Assembly: GCA_965227535.1 (NCBI GenBank)
Contig: OZ245761.1
Location: 3,906,001-3,970,000 of the forward strand
DNA from: SZUA-430 sp965227535
GTDB lineage: Bacteria > Pseudomonadota > Alphaproteobacteria > Micropepsales > Micropepsaceae
Length of the DNA: 64,000 nt
Direction: 5' to 3'
Position 1 is the first letter of the stretch. Every line of letters begins with the position of its first letter. The position numbers and the translations under genes were made by a program. The notes beneath the pieces are model-generated. The model did no database searches, was not told the DNA's origin, and saw only the letters and a program-made list of their open reading frames with translations. Below, piece by piece: positions 50,030-59,004 of this stretch.

Positions 50030-53000
50030 CAGGCCGGCCGTTCGGGTCGTCCTCATCACGCTCGACAATCACTTGGCCCGCGTTGCGACGCTGGCGCGAG
50101 AGACGCTGGCGCGCGAGATTCCGAAACTGTCGCTCACGCTGCATGCGGCGACCGATTGGGAAAACGACCCCGGCTCGCTTGCGCGTTGCAAGGACGCGAT
50201 CGCTTCCGCCGATATCGTCATCGCGACGATGCTGTTCATGGAAGACCACATCCGGGCGATTCTGCCGGCGCTTCAAGCCCGGCGTGAAGCATGCGATGCG
50301 ATGGTCGTTGCGATGTCGGCCGGCGAGGCCATCCGCATCACCAAACTCGGACGCTTCCGGATGGATGCGCCGCAGCGCGGCCCTCTCGCTTTGCTGAAAC
50401 GCCTGCGCGGCAAGCGCGAAGGCCAGGCGAGCTCCGGCGCGGGCCAAATGGCGATGCTACGCCGGCTGCCGAAGTTGCTGCGCTTCATTCCGGGTAAGGC
50501 CCAAGATGTTCGCGCCTATTTCCTGACGCTCCAGTATTGGCTGTCCGGTTCGGAAACGAACATGGCCAACATGGTGCGCTTCCTGATCGACCGCTACGCG
50601 GCAGGTCCTCGCGAAAGCTTGCGCGGCAAACTCAAGGCCGCTCAACCGGCGCTGTACCCCGAAGTCGGGGTCTATCACCCGACGCTGAAGACCCGCATGG
50701 CCGAAAGCGCTCAAGCGCTACCCACCGTTCGCGCCGCGAAGGGCACCGTCGGCGTCCTCGTCATGCGTTCTTATGTGCTCGCGGGCGACACCGCTCACTA
50801 CGACGGCGTGATCTCGGCGCTTGAGGCGAAAGGCCTGCGCGCGATTCCGGTCTTCGCCAGTGGCCTCGACTCGCGTCCGGCGATCGAACGCTTCTTGATG
50901 AAAGATGGAAAGAGCGCCGTCGACGCCATCGTCTCGCTCACGGGCTTCTCACTGGTCGGCGGCCCTGCCTACAACGACGCCCTCGCAGCGCAAGAGTTTC
51001 TCGCCAAACTCGACGTCCCCTATGTCGCGGCCCAACCGGTCGAGTTCCAAAGCCTCGATCACTGGTCGGCTTCCCGTATCGGACTAACGCCGGTCGAATC
51101 GACGATCATGGTGGCGATTCCCGAACTCGACGGCGCGACGGGACCGATGGTGTTTGGCGGCCGCTCCGACATTGCGGGCGAACCCTCGCGGATGCGACCC
51201 GCCCTCGAACGCGTCGACACGCTCGCCGCGCGCGTTGCCCGCCTTGTCGAGCTGCGTCGGGCGCAAAAGGCAAAGCGCCGCATTGCTGTCGTGCTGTTCA
51301 ATTTTCCGCCGAACGCCGGCGCGGCGGGCTCGGCAGCTTATCTTTCGGTCTTCGCCTCGCTCTTCAACACGCTGAAGGGCCTGCGCGCCGACGGTTACGA
51401 CGTCGAAGTGCCGGCGAGTGTCGACGCGCTGCGCGATCGCATTCTCAAAGGCAACGCGCAGAACTTCGGCACCGACGCGAACGTTGTCGCGCGGATCGCA
51501 ATCGACGATCACGTCCGGCGCGAGCCGCATTTGAAAGAGATCGAAAGCCAATGGGGCCCGGCCCCCGGCAAACAACTCACCGACGGTCGCTCGATCCTCG
51601 TGATGGGCGAGCGCTTCGGCAACGTCTTCGTCGGACTGCAGCCGGGCTTCGGTTACGAGGGCGATCCGATGCGCCTTCTCTTCGAGAGCGGTTTCGCACC
51701 GACACACGCATTCTCTGCTTTTTACCGTTACATCCGCGAAGATTTCGGCGCCCAAGCCGTGCTGCACTTCGGCACCCACGGCGCGCTTGAGTTCATGCCC
51801 GGCAAACAGGTGGGCCTGAGCGGTGACTGCTGGCCCGAGCGCCTCATTCGCGACCTTCCCAATTTCTACCTCTATGCCGCGAACAACCCGTCGGAAGGCG
51901 CCATCGCAAAACGCCGTTCCGCGGCAACCCTCGTCAGCTACCTGACGCCGCAGGTAGCTCAAGCCGGCCTCTACAAGGGTCTGCACGATCTAAAATCATC
52001 GCTCGACCAATGGCGCGCCTCGCCGCCGGCCGATCCCGCGCAGCGCGCCGACTCGATAAGCCTGATCGCCGACCAGGCCGCAGCCGTCGATCTCACGCTC
52101 GATCTGGACGCGTGGCAGCGCGACGCCGGCGCTCAAGCCCTGAAACTGGCAGAGAAACTCTACGAGCTTGAGCAAACGCTGATTCCCGAAGGCCTGCACA
52201 TCATCGGTGAACCGATGTCGCCTGCGGCGCGGGCCGAGTTGCTGACGGCAATGGCCGACGCACAGGGCGCTAGACCGGCGCGCGCCGCGATCGATGCCAT
52301 CGTCGCCGGCGCGTCGCCCGCGAAAGCTCTCGCGCTCAGCGGCTTAAAGCCGGCGGAAGGCGCCCCCATTCTTGACGCGCTTGCCGTCGCCAATCTTGAA
52401 CTGTCCCGCGATGCCGAGATCCCGGCACTGTTGCGAGCGCTCGACGGACGCTTCATCCGTCCGGCGCCCGGCGGCGACGTCTTGCGCAACCCGGCTGTGT
52501 TGCCGACGGGGCGCAACATCCACGGCTTCGATCCCTTCCGCATACCCAGCACGCTGGCGCTCAAGTCGGGCGCTGCACAAGCCGCGCGGCTGCTTGAGCG
52601 GCATGTGACGGAGAGTGGCTCGCTGCCCCAGTCGGTTGCCATGGTTCTGTGGGGCACGGACAACTTAAAGAGCGAAGGCGGACCGATCGCGCAGGTGTTG
52701 GCGCTTCTCGGCGCACGACCCCGCTTCGACAGTTACGGCAGGCTTTGCGGTGCGGCGCTGATACCGCTCGAGGAACTCGGTCGCCCGCGCATCGACGTCA
52801 TCATCACGCTGTCGGGCATATTCCGCGATCTTCTTCCGCTTCAAATCAAAATGCTCGCCGAAGCGGCGCTCCTCGCGTCCGAAGCCGATGAGCCCGCTCA
52901 TCTGAATTTCGTTCGCAAGCACACGCTGGCGCATCAAGCCGCGCTGAGCTGCGACCTCGAAACGGCGGCGCTGCGCATTTTCTCGAACGCGGAAGGCGCC

Positions 53001-53702
53001 TACGGCGCGAACGTCAATCAGATGATCGACGCCTCGTGCTGGAACGACGGCTCGGAACTCGCGGACGCCTTCGAAGCGCGCAAGTCCTTTGCATACGGAC
53101 GCACCGGCGCGCCGGTGCGCCGCCCGCAGCTGATGAGCGAAGCGCTGAAGAGCGTGGACCTCGCCTACCAGAATATCGAATCGCTCGAGCTCGGCGTCAC
53201 GACCGTCGACCACTACGTCGACATGCTGGGCGGCGTATCCAGCGCCGTGCGGCGCGCGAAAGGCGAGAGCATCAACGTTTACGTCGGTGACGAAACACAA
53301 GGCGCCGCCAAGGTCCGCTCGCTCGCCGAACAAGTTGCGCTCGAAACCCGCACCCGCACGCTCAACCCGCGTTGGTACGAAGGCTTGCTCAGCCACGGTC
53401 ACGAAGGCGTGCGCCAAATCGAGGCGCAAGTCACCAACACGATGGGCTGGTCGGCGACGGCGGGCAGCGTCGATCCGTGGATCTACGAGAAGATCACCGC
53501 GACCTACGTGCTGGACGACGAGATGCGCGAGCGCATCGCGCGCCTCAATCCGAAGGCTTCGATGCGCCTCGCAAACCGCCTGCTCGAAGCACACGACCGC
53601 AAGTACTGGACGCCCGACGCCGCGACGCTCGATGCGTTGCGCAAAGCGGGCGATGAACTGGAAGACCGGCTCGAAGGTATTGGCCTAGCCGCAGCCGAAT
53701 AG
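50004..53702 (+). CDS. bchH: Magnesium chelatase subunit H
   Basis: 1232 residues, full length for BchH (CobN/Mg-chelatase family). It starts with VRVVLITLDNHLARVATLA, has MGERFGNVFVGLQPGFGYEG, HFGTHGALEFMPGKQVGLSG and NTMGWSATAGSVDPWIYEKI. BchH binds protoporphyrin IX and, with BchI and BchD (not in this window), inserts Mg2+, the first committed step. It starts inside the bchB end; bchL follows after 17 bp. Confidence 0.98.
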   Translation: MQSPTTRGDRPAVRVVLITLDNHLARVATLARETLAREIPKLSLTLHAATDWENDPGSLARCKDAIASADIVIATMLFMEDHIRAILPALQARREACDAMVVAMSAGEAIRITKLGRFRMDAPQRGPLALLKRLRGKREGQASSGAGQMAMLRRLPKLLRFIPGKAQDVRAYFLTLQYWLSGSETNMANMVRFLIDRYAAGPRESLRGKLKAAQPALYPEVGVYHPTLKTRMAESAQALPTVRAAKGTVGVLVMRSYVLAGDTAHYDGVISALEAKGLRAIPVFASGLDSRPAIERFLMKDGKSAVDAIVSLTGFSLVGGPAYNDALAAQEFLAKLDVPYVAAQPVEFQSLDHWSASRIGLTPVESTIMVAIPELDGATGPMVFGGRSDIAGEPSRMRPALERVDTLAARVARLVELRRAQKAKRRIAVVLFNFPPNAGAAGSAAYLSVFASLFNTLKGLRADGYDVEVPASVDALRDRILKGNAQNFGTDANVVARIAIDDHVRREPHLKEIESQWGPAPGKQLTDGRSILVMGERFGNVFVGLQPGFGYEGDPMRLLFESGFAPTHAFSAFYRYIREDFGAQAVLHFGTHGALEFMPGKQVGLSGDCWPERLIRDLPNFYLYAANNPSEGAIAKRRSAATLVSYLTPQVAQAGLYKGLHDLKSSLDQWRASPPADPAQRADSISLIADQAAAVDLTLDLDAWQRDAGAQALKLAEKLYELEQTLIPEGLHIIGEPMSPAARAELLTAMADAQGARPARAAIDAIVAGASPAKALALSGLKPAEGAPILDALAVANLELSRDAEIPALLRALDGRFIRPAPGGDVLRNPAVLPTGRNIHGFDPFRIPSTLALKSGAAQAARLLERHVTESGSLPQSVAMVLWGTDNLKSEGGPIAQVLALLGARPRFDSYGRLCGAALIPLEELGRPRIDVIITLSGIFRDLLPLQIKMLAEAALLASEADEPAHLNFVRKHTLAHQAALSCDLETAALRIFSNAEGAYGANVNQMIDASCWNDGSELADAFEARKSFAYGRTGAPVRRPQLMSEALKSVDLAYQNIESLELGVTTVDHYVDMLGGVSSAVRRAKGESINVYVGDETQGAAKVRSLAEQVALETRTRTLNPRWYEGLLSHGHEGVRQIEAQVTNTMGWSATAGSVDPWIYEKITATYVLDDEMRERIARLNPKASMRLANRLLEAHDRKYWTPDAATLDALRKAGDELEDRLEGIGLAAAE

Positions 53703-53719
53703 GACATGAGGACCAAAGT

Positions 53720-54619
53720 ATGACGACGCTAGTTCTGCCCCGCGCGCCCGCCCGCCGCCTTGACGGCGATGGAAGCGTGCAGGTGCATCTGGATCCGAAG
53801 GTCCGCATCGACGGCGCGAAGGTCTTTGCGATCTACGGCAAAGGCGGCATCGGAAAGTCGACGACGTCGTCGAACCTGTCGGCGGCATTCTCGAAAATCG
53901 GCAAGCGGGTTCTGCAGATTGGCTGCGATCCGAAACACGACTCGACCTTCACGTTGACGAAAAGGTTGGTTCCTACCGTCATCGACGTGCTCGAAAAGGT
54001 GAACTTTCACAGCGAAGAACTCCGTCCCGAGGATTACGTTTATCCGGGCTACAACGGCGTCATGTGCGTCGAAGCGGGCGGCCCGCCGGCGGGCACAGGC
54101 TGCGGCGGCTATGTCGTCGGTCAAACCGTCAAACTGCTGAAAGAGCATCACCTGCTCGAAGACACGGACGTCGTTATTTTCGATGTCTTGGGCGACGTCG
54201 TGTGCGGCGGCTTCGCTTCGCCGTTGCAACATGCCGAACGCGCGCTCGTCGTAACCGCGAACGACTTCGACTCGATCTTCGCCATGAACCGCATCGTCGC
54301 GGCGATCAAGGCGAAGGCGAAGAATTACGACGTGCGCCTCGGCGGCGTTATCGCCAATCGCAGCGAAACGACCGACGAAATCGACCGCTACAATGAAGCG
54401 GTCGGAATCAAGCGGATCGCGCACTTCCCGCAACTCGACGTCATTCGCCGTTCACGCTTGAAGAAATCGACACTCTTCGAGATGGAGCCGTCGCCCGAAC
54501 TCGAAGCGGTTCAGAACGAGTATCTAAGGCTCGCCGCCGCTCTGTGGATCGGCAATGAGCGCTTCGATGCCGTGCCGATGAAGGATCGCGACATCTTCGA
54601 TTTTCTGGGGTTTGAGTGA
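53720..54619 (+). CDS. bchL: Dark-operative protochlorophyllide reductase iron protein L
   Basis: 299 residues. NifH-like ATPase: P-loop AIYGKGGIGKSTTSSNLS at ~37-54, IGCDPKHDSTF, and the two Cys ligands of the shared 4Fe-4S cluster in PPAGTGCGGYVVG and DVLGDVVCGGFA. It delivers electrons to BchNB with ATP hydrolysis. The ATG is preceded by AGGACC. It overlaps bchM by 4 bp. Confidence 0.98.
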   Translation: MTTLVLPRAPARRLDGDGSVQVHLDPKVRIDGAKVFAIYGKGGIGKSTTSSNLSAAFSKIGKRVLQIGCDPKHDSTFTLTKRLVPTVIDVLEKVNFHSEELRPEDYVYPGYNGVMCVEAGGPPAGTGCGGYVVGQTVKLLKEHHLLEDTDVVIFDVLGDVVCGGFASPLQHAERALVVTANDFDSIFAMNRIVAAIKAKAKNYDVRLGGVIANRSETTDEIDRYNEAVGIKRIAHFPQLDVIRRSRLKKSTLFEMEPSPELEAVQNEYLRLAAALWIGNERFDAVPMKDRDIFDFLGFE

Positions 54620-55311
54620 TGCTCGACGCCGCCTACAACGAACGCCGCGGCCGTATCGAAACATACTTCGATCGCACGGCGCGTGACACGTGGGCACAGC
54701 TCACGTCCGACGCGCCGGTCAGCAAGATACGCGCGACGGTGAGGGCAGGGCGCGATCGTATGCGCGCCCTTCTGCTCGACTATTTGGGCTCGGACTTGAC
54801 GTCGCGCCGCGTGCTCGATGCCGGCTGTGGAACAGGCGCTCTCGCGAACGAAGCCGCCCACCGCGGCGCCCACGTTGTCGCGATCGACGTCTCTGCAGGC
54901 CTCGTCGACATCGCGCGCGAACGCTCGGCCCCGGGCAGCACGATCGCCTACCACGTCGGCGACATGCTCGACCCCGTACTGGGCGCCTTCGATCACGTGG
55001 TCGCGATGGATTCGCTCATTCACTACGAGCCGATCGATGCGGTAGCGGCGCTCGCAGCATTGGCGCCACGTACAAAACGCTCGATCGTCTTCACGTTTGC
55101 ACCGCGCACGCCCGCGTTGACCGCGATGCACATGGCCGGCCGCTTCTTCCCGCGCGCCGACCGCGCACCGGCGATCGTTCCGGTATCGGAGCAAGCCCTG
55201 CGTGCGCGCATTGCGGCAACGGACGCGCTGAAGGCGTGGCGCGTCGTCCGCAGCGAACGCATCGTCAGCGGCTTTTACATGAGCCAAGCCATGGAGATCG
55301 CGCGCACATGA
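54616..55311 (+). CDS. bchM: Mg-protoporphyrin IX methyltransferase
   Basis: 231 residues. SAM-binding motif RRVLDAGCGTGALANEAAHR at ~60-80, VVAIDVSAGLVDIARE, and the family start YFDRTARDTWAQLTSDAPVS. It methylates the propionate of Mg-protoporphyrin IX before the AcsF cyclase acts. It is coupled by 4-bp overlaps to bchL and lhaA. Confidence 0.97.
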   Translation: MMLDAAYNERRGRIETYFDRTARDTWAQLTSDAPVSKIRATVRAGRDRMRALLLDYLGSDLTSRRVLDAGCGTGALANEAAHRGAHVVAIDVSAGLVDIARERSAPGSTIAYHVGDMLDPVLGAFDHVVAMDSLIHYEPIDAVAALAALAPRTKRSIVFTFAPRTPALTAMHMAGRFFPRADRAPAIVPVSEQALRARIAATDALKAWRVVRSERIVSGFYMSQAMEIART

Positions 55312-56753
55312 CGGTTGGCCTGCCGCGCAAACGGCCGATCGCGGCCATGGTCTGGGGCAACGTGTCGACGGCCCTATTGCCGTTCGCCGACGTGGCCGGC
55401 GCGGAATTGCCGCTCGCGCGCCTTTTGCGTCTGTCCCTGTTTCAGGTCAGCGTCGGCATGGCCTTGGCGTTGACGGTCGGCACTTTGAACCGCGTGCTCA
55501 TCGTCGAACTTGGCGCCGCCGCCACCCTCGTCTCCGTGATGGTGGCGCTGCCCATTCTTTTCGCGCCGTTCCGCGCGCTGATCGGGTTCAAGTCCGACAT
55601 CCATCGTTCGGCTCTCGGCTGGCGGCGCGTGCCGTACATTTGGTACGGGTCGATGATCCAGTTCGGCGGCCTTGCGATCATGCCGTTCGCACTGTTGGTG
55701 CTTTCGGGCGACAACAACGCGCCGGTGATTGTGGGCCAGTTCGCCGCCGCGCTGGCATTCCTTTTAATCGGCATCGGCCTCCAAACGACTCAGACCGCGG
55801 GCCTCGCGCTCGCGACCGATCTCGCGCCGGAAGAGGCGCGTCCGCGCGTCGTCGCGCTCATGTACGTGATGCTGCTCGTCGGCATGTTCATCTCGAGCTT
55901 CATCTTCGGCTTCTTGCTGATGGATTTCACGCCGTTGCGCCTGATCCAAGTCATCCAGGGCGCAGCCGTCATAACCATGGTGCTGAACATCGTGGCGCTC
56001 TGGAAGCAAGAAGCACGCGACCCGATGCGCAACCGCCAGCCGGAAGATCGGCCCCCCTTCGGTGAAGCGTGGCGCAATCTAATCGCCGTTCCCGGCGCGA
56101 GACGCTTCCTGACAGCCGTCGCCCTGGGCACCGCCGCATTTTCGATGCAGGACATCCTTCTCGAACCCTATGGCGGCGAGGTGCTGCACATGGGCGTCGG
56201 TCAAACGTCGTTGCTCACTGCGCTCTTCGGCGGTTCGGCGCTCGCGGCGTTTGCGGCTGCCGCCCGTCTTCTTGCACGCGGGCGCGAGCCCTTCCGCTTG
56301 GCCGCGCACGGCGTTTTGATTGGTCTGCCTGGCTTCGCCGCGATTGTTCTCGCGGGACCTTTTGAGTCCCCGATGTTGTTCTGCATCGGCGCCGGGGTTA
56401 TCGGATTCGGCAGCGGTCTCTTTTCGGTTGCGACGCTGACCGCGGCAATGGGTTTGGACTCGCAGGGTCGCGCAGGCCTCGCACTCGGCGCTTGGGGCGC
56501 CGTTCAGGCGACGGCGACCGGCGCCGCGATCGGTCTTGGCGGTTTCGTGCGCGATGGCGTGTCGGCTCTCGCGGTCGATGGTCGCCTCGGGCTCGCGCTG
56601 ACGTCACCGACGACCGGCTACGGCTCCGTCTACTACATCGAGATTTTGCTGTTGTTCGCGACGCTGGTCGCCATCGGGCCGCTGGCCCGGCATGCGGCGC
56701 GTGACAAGGAACCCAGTTCAAGCCGCTTTGGTATCGCCGACTTTCCGACCTGA
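55308..56753 (+). CDS. lhaA: LhaA, light-harvesting complex assembly transporter (PucC family)
   Basis: 481 residues from the ATG at 55308 (4-bp overlap with bchM); the frame is open far upstream but only as shadow of bchM. Twelve helices. PucC-family signs: LLRLSLFQVSVGMALALTVG, TLNRVLIVELGAAATLVSVM, GFKSDIHRSALGWRRVPYIW and FSMQDILLEPYGGEVLHMGV. In Rhodobacter LhaA is needed for LH1 assembly and always precedes puhA, as here. Paralog of the gene at 41480. Confidence 0.95.
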   Translation: MTVGLPRKRPIAAMVWGNVSTALLPFADVAGAELPLARLLRLSLFQVSVGMALALTVGTLNRVLIVELGAAATLVSVMVALPILFAPFRALIGFKSDIHRSALGWRRVPYIWYGSMIQFGGLAIMPFALLVLSGDNNAPVIVGQFAAALAFLLIGIGLQTTQTAGLALATDLAPEEARPRVVALMYVMLLVGMFISSFIFGFLLMDFTPLRLIQVIQGAAVITMVLNIVALWKQEARDPMRNRQPEDRPPFGEAWRNLIAVPGARRFLTAVALGTAAFSMQDILLEPYGGEVLHMGVGQTSLLTALFGGSALAAFAAAARLLARGREPFRLAAHGVLIGLPGFAAIVLAGPFESPMLFCIGAGVIGFGSGLFSVATLTAAMGLDSQGRAGLALGAWGAVQATATGAAIGLGGFVRDGVSALAVDGRLGLALTSPTTGYGSVYYIEILLLFATLVAIGPLARHAARDKEPSSSRFGIADFPT

Positions 56754-56780
56754 AAACACAAGACTCCGCGGAGGAGAAAT

Positions 56781-57551
56781 ATGAGCAGCGCATTCTTCGA
56801 GATCGACATCGCCTTCATCGCCCTGTGCATGTTTGCGTTGTTCTTTTTCTCGCTCGTCTTCTATTTGCGTCGCGAGGATCGGCGCGAGGGCTATCCCTTG
56901 GAGGAGGAGGGCAGCGGCCAGGCACGCTCGGTGAGCTCGACGCTCATCCCGTCGCCCAAGACGTTCATTCTGCCGCAAGGGCAGGGCACAAGCGTCGCGC
57001 CGAACTTCAAACGTGACGAGCGGCCCATCGCCGCCAAGCGCGTCAGCGTCGCGCCCGGCTCCCCGATGGAGCCGACAGGCAATCCGCTTGTCGACGGCGT
57101 CGGGCCCGCGGCTTACGCGGAACGCGCCCGCGTGACCGACAAAGACATTCACGGTCGTCCCAAGATCGTTCCGATGCGCGTTGCGACCGACTTCGTGATC
57201 GCCAGGGGCGACAAGGATCCGCGCGGCTTGCCTGTCATCGGCACCGATGGCGCGACCGCCGGCACGGTCAGCGACGTGTGGGTCGATAGGCCGGAATCGA
57301 TGATCCGCTACCTCGAAGTCGCGTTGACGAACGGCGGCCGCAAGGTGCTGCTCCCGATGCCGATGGCCAATCTGAAGGGCGGCTTCAAGCCCGCCATCGA
57401 AGTCGACGCGATAACCGCGGCTCAGTTTGCCGATGTCCCGGGCTTGCAGAATCCGGATGAGGTCACCTTCTACGAAGAGGATCGAATCTGCGGTTATTAC
57501 GGCGGCGGTTATCTCTACGCGACGCCGTCGAGGTTGGAGCCGTTGCTATGA
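56781..57551 (+). CDS. puhA: Photosynthetic reaction centre H subunit
   Basis: 256 residues. One N-terminal helix (IDIAFIALCMFALFFFSLVF, ~9-28) followed at once by YLRREDRREGYPLEEEG, the RC-H hallmark. A cytoplasmic PRC-barrel domain follows (GTDGATAGTVSDVWVDRPES) with VTFYEEDRICGYYGGGYLYA at the end. It caps the L/M core and guides proton uptake to QB. AGGAG lies before the ATG. puhB overlaps the stop by 4 bp. Confidence 0.98.
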   Translation: MSSAFFEIDIAFIALCMFALFFFSLVFYLRREDRREGYPLEEEGSGQARSVSSTLIPSPKTFILPQGQGTSVAPNFKRDERPIAAKRVSVAPGSPMEPTGNPLVDGVGPAAYAERARVTDKDIHGRPKIVPMRVATDFVIARGDKDPRGLPVIGTDGATAGTVSDVWVDRPESMIRYLEVALTNGGRKVLLPMPMANLKGGFKPAIEVDAITAAQFADVPGLQNPDEVTFYEEDRICGYYGGGYLYATPSRLEPLL

Positions 57552-58243
57552 GCCAAGGCCACGACGACTTCGCGGTCGAACCGGTTCCCGGTCTGCCGGA
57601 AAAACTGCCAGCGGGCGAACACATACTGTGGCAGGGCGCGCCGGACTGGCGAGTGCTTGTACGCACGGCCTTTCATGCCGATGCGGTTGCCATCTATTTT
57701 ACGGTGCTGATGATTTGGCGCGGCGCCGCCGAGTGGTCCCGGAGCGGTGACATCGCGCAGGCGACGATCGCGGCATCGGCGTTGCTTCCGCTGGCATTTG
57801 CGGCGATCGGTATTCTGTCGCTGATGGCGTGGGTGACCAGCCGCGCGACCCTCTACACGATCACCAACAAGCGCGTCGCCATGCGCGTCGGCGTCGCCAT
57901 AACGAAGACGTTCAATCTCCCGTTTGCAGCGATCGGCGCGGCCAGTGTCAACCTGCGCCGCGGCAACAACGGCGACATCGTCCTCGCGCCGCAGGGCGAC
58001 GTTAGGCTCGGGTTCGCGCACTTGTGGCCGCATGTAAGACCGTGGCAGCTGCGCATCCCGCAACCCATGCTGCGCGCGATACCACAGGCGCCCCATGCCG
58101 CGATGTTGTTGTCGAGCGCCTTGCGCGAAGCGGCGCGTGCGCGCGGCATCGAGGTAGCGCCGATGCCGCCTGCTGCCGAATTACCGGCGAACGACGCGGT
58201 CGCGCACGAGGGTCGCCTCATGCCGGCGTCCGCAGCTATGTGA
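57548..58243 (+). CDS. puhB: Reaction-centre assembly protein PuhB
   Basis: 231 residues. PuhB pattern: LPAGEHILWQGAPDWRVLVR at ~19-38, two to three hydrophobic helices (~47-63, ~73-100), then a bacterial PH-like domain opening ATLYTITNKRVAMRVGVAIT. It aids RC and LH1 assembly. It overlaps puhA by 4 bp and is followed by puhC after 12 bp. Confidence 0.95.
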   Translation: MSQGHDDFAVEPVPGLPEKLPAGEHILWQGAPDWRVLVRTAFHADAVAIYFTVLMIWRGAAEWSRSGDIAQATIAASALLPLAFAAIGILSLMAWVTSRATLYTITNKRVAMRVGVAITKTFNLPFAAIGAASVNLRRGNNGDIVLAPQGDVRLGFAHLWPHVRPWQLRIPQPMLRAIPQAPHAAMLLSSALREAARARGIEVAPMPPAAELPANDAVAHEGRLMPASAAM

Positions 58244-58255
58244 GGAGCAGACAAG

Positions 58256-58723
58256 ATGAGCTCACTTGACGAACGGCCTTTTCCACGCGGTGCCATCATC
58301 GGCGCAGGGTTGTTGATCGGACTCTCGATGGTCATGGTCGGCGCCGCGCAGCTATACAAATTCTCCTCGCCGCCAGTGGCAAAGCCGGCGCCCACCGCCG
58401 AGGAAATTGCCGAAAGGCGAGACCTGCGGTTCGTTGAAGTCAACGGCGTCGCCGTACAAGCCATCGACGCGACAACCGGTGCGAAAGTCGTCGACTTGGT
58501 GGAGTCGGACGGCTTTATCCGCGTGATCCTTCAGGGCCTTGCGTTCGATCGCAACCGGATGGGCAAGCGCGAAGAGCCGGTGTTCACGCTGACGCATTGG
58601 ACCGACGGCCGCATCTCGATCGAAGACAAGACGACGGGCATCAGCATCAATCTCGGCGCGTTCGGCGAGTACAACAAATCCGCTTTCCGCAAGTTGCTGT
58701 CCGACCAGGCGCGCGCATCATGA
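58256..58723 (+). CDS. puhC: Reaction-centre/LH1 assembly protein PuhC
   Basis: 155 residues. Single N-terminal membrane helix (~12-32), then a periplasmic domain with LRFVEVNGVAVQAIDATTG, GFIRVILQGLAFDRNR and LTHWTDGRISIEDKTTG, as in PuhC. It shapes LH1 around the reaction centre. It overlaps the small gene at 58720 by 4 bp. Confidence 0.94.
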   Translation: MSSLDERPFPRGAIIGAGLLIGLSMVMVGAAQLYKFSSPPVAKPAPTAEEIAERRDLRFVEVNGVAVQAIDATTGAKVVDLVESDGFIRVILQGLAFDRNRMGKREEPVFTLTHWTDGRISIEDKTTGISINLGAFGEYNKSAFRKLLSDQARAS

Positions 58724-59004
58724 GCCATTCGTTCGAAACCCCGTGCACGATCGAGATCGAGCATAGCGCCGACTATCTGCATGCGCACGTGACGTTGGAC
58801 GGCGACCTCGCGATCGGCCCGGGCGACCGCGTGCGCGTGCATGGCGCGCCGGTGCGCGTCGCCTTCGGTCAGACGCTGCGCGAGCGTCGTCTGGCGACCG
58901 TCCAGCGCGCGGGCTGGTTCCGCCGCGCGTGGACGAAGTTCACCGCACGCTTCGAATTGACCGAACTCTATGAAGTCAGCTTCACACCGAGGAGAACGCT
59001 ATGA
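58720..59004 (+). CDS. 94-residue protein of unknown function between puhC and acsF
   Basis: ATG at 58720 overlaps the puhC stop, and its TGA overlaps the acsF ATG, so its translation is locked into the operon. The product is soluble. It has a beta-rich first half (CTIEIEHSADYLHAHVTLDG, then GPGDRVRVHGAPVRVAFGQT) and a basic, aromatic second half (AGWFRRAWTKFTARFELTEL). Many alphaproteobacterial PGCs carry a short unnamed gene here. Location suggests an assembly factor or partner for AcsF or PuhC, without direct evidence. Confidence 0.82.
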   Translation: MSHSFETPCTIEIEHSADYLHAHVTLDGDLAIGPGDRVRVHGAPVRVAFGQTLRERRLATVQRAGWFRRAWTKFTARFELTELYEVSFTPRRTL

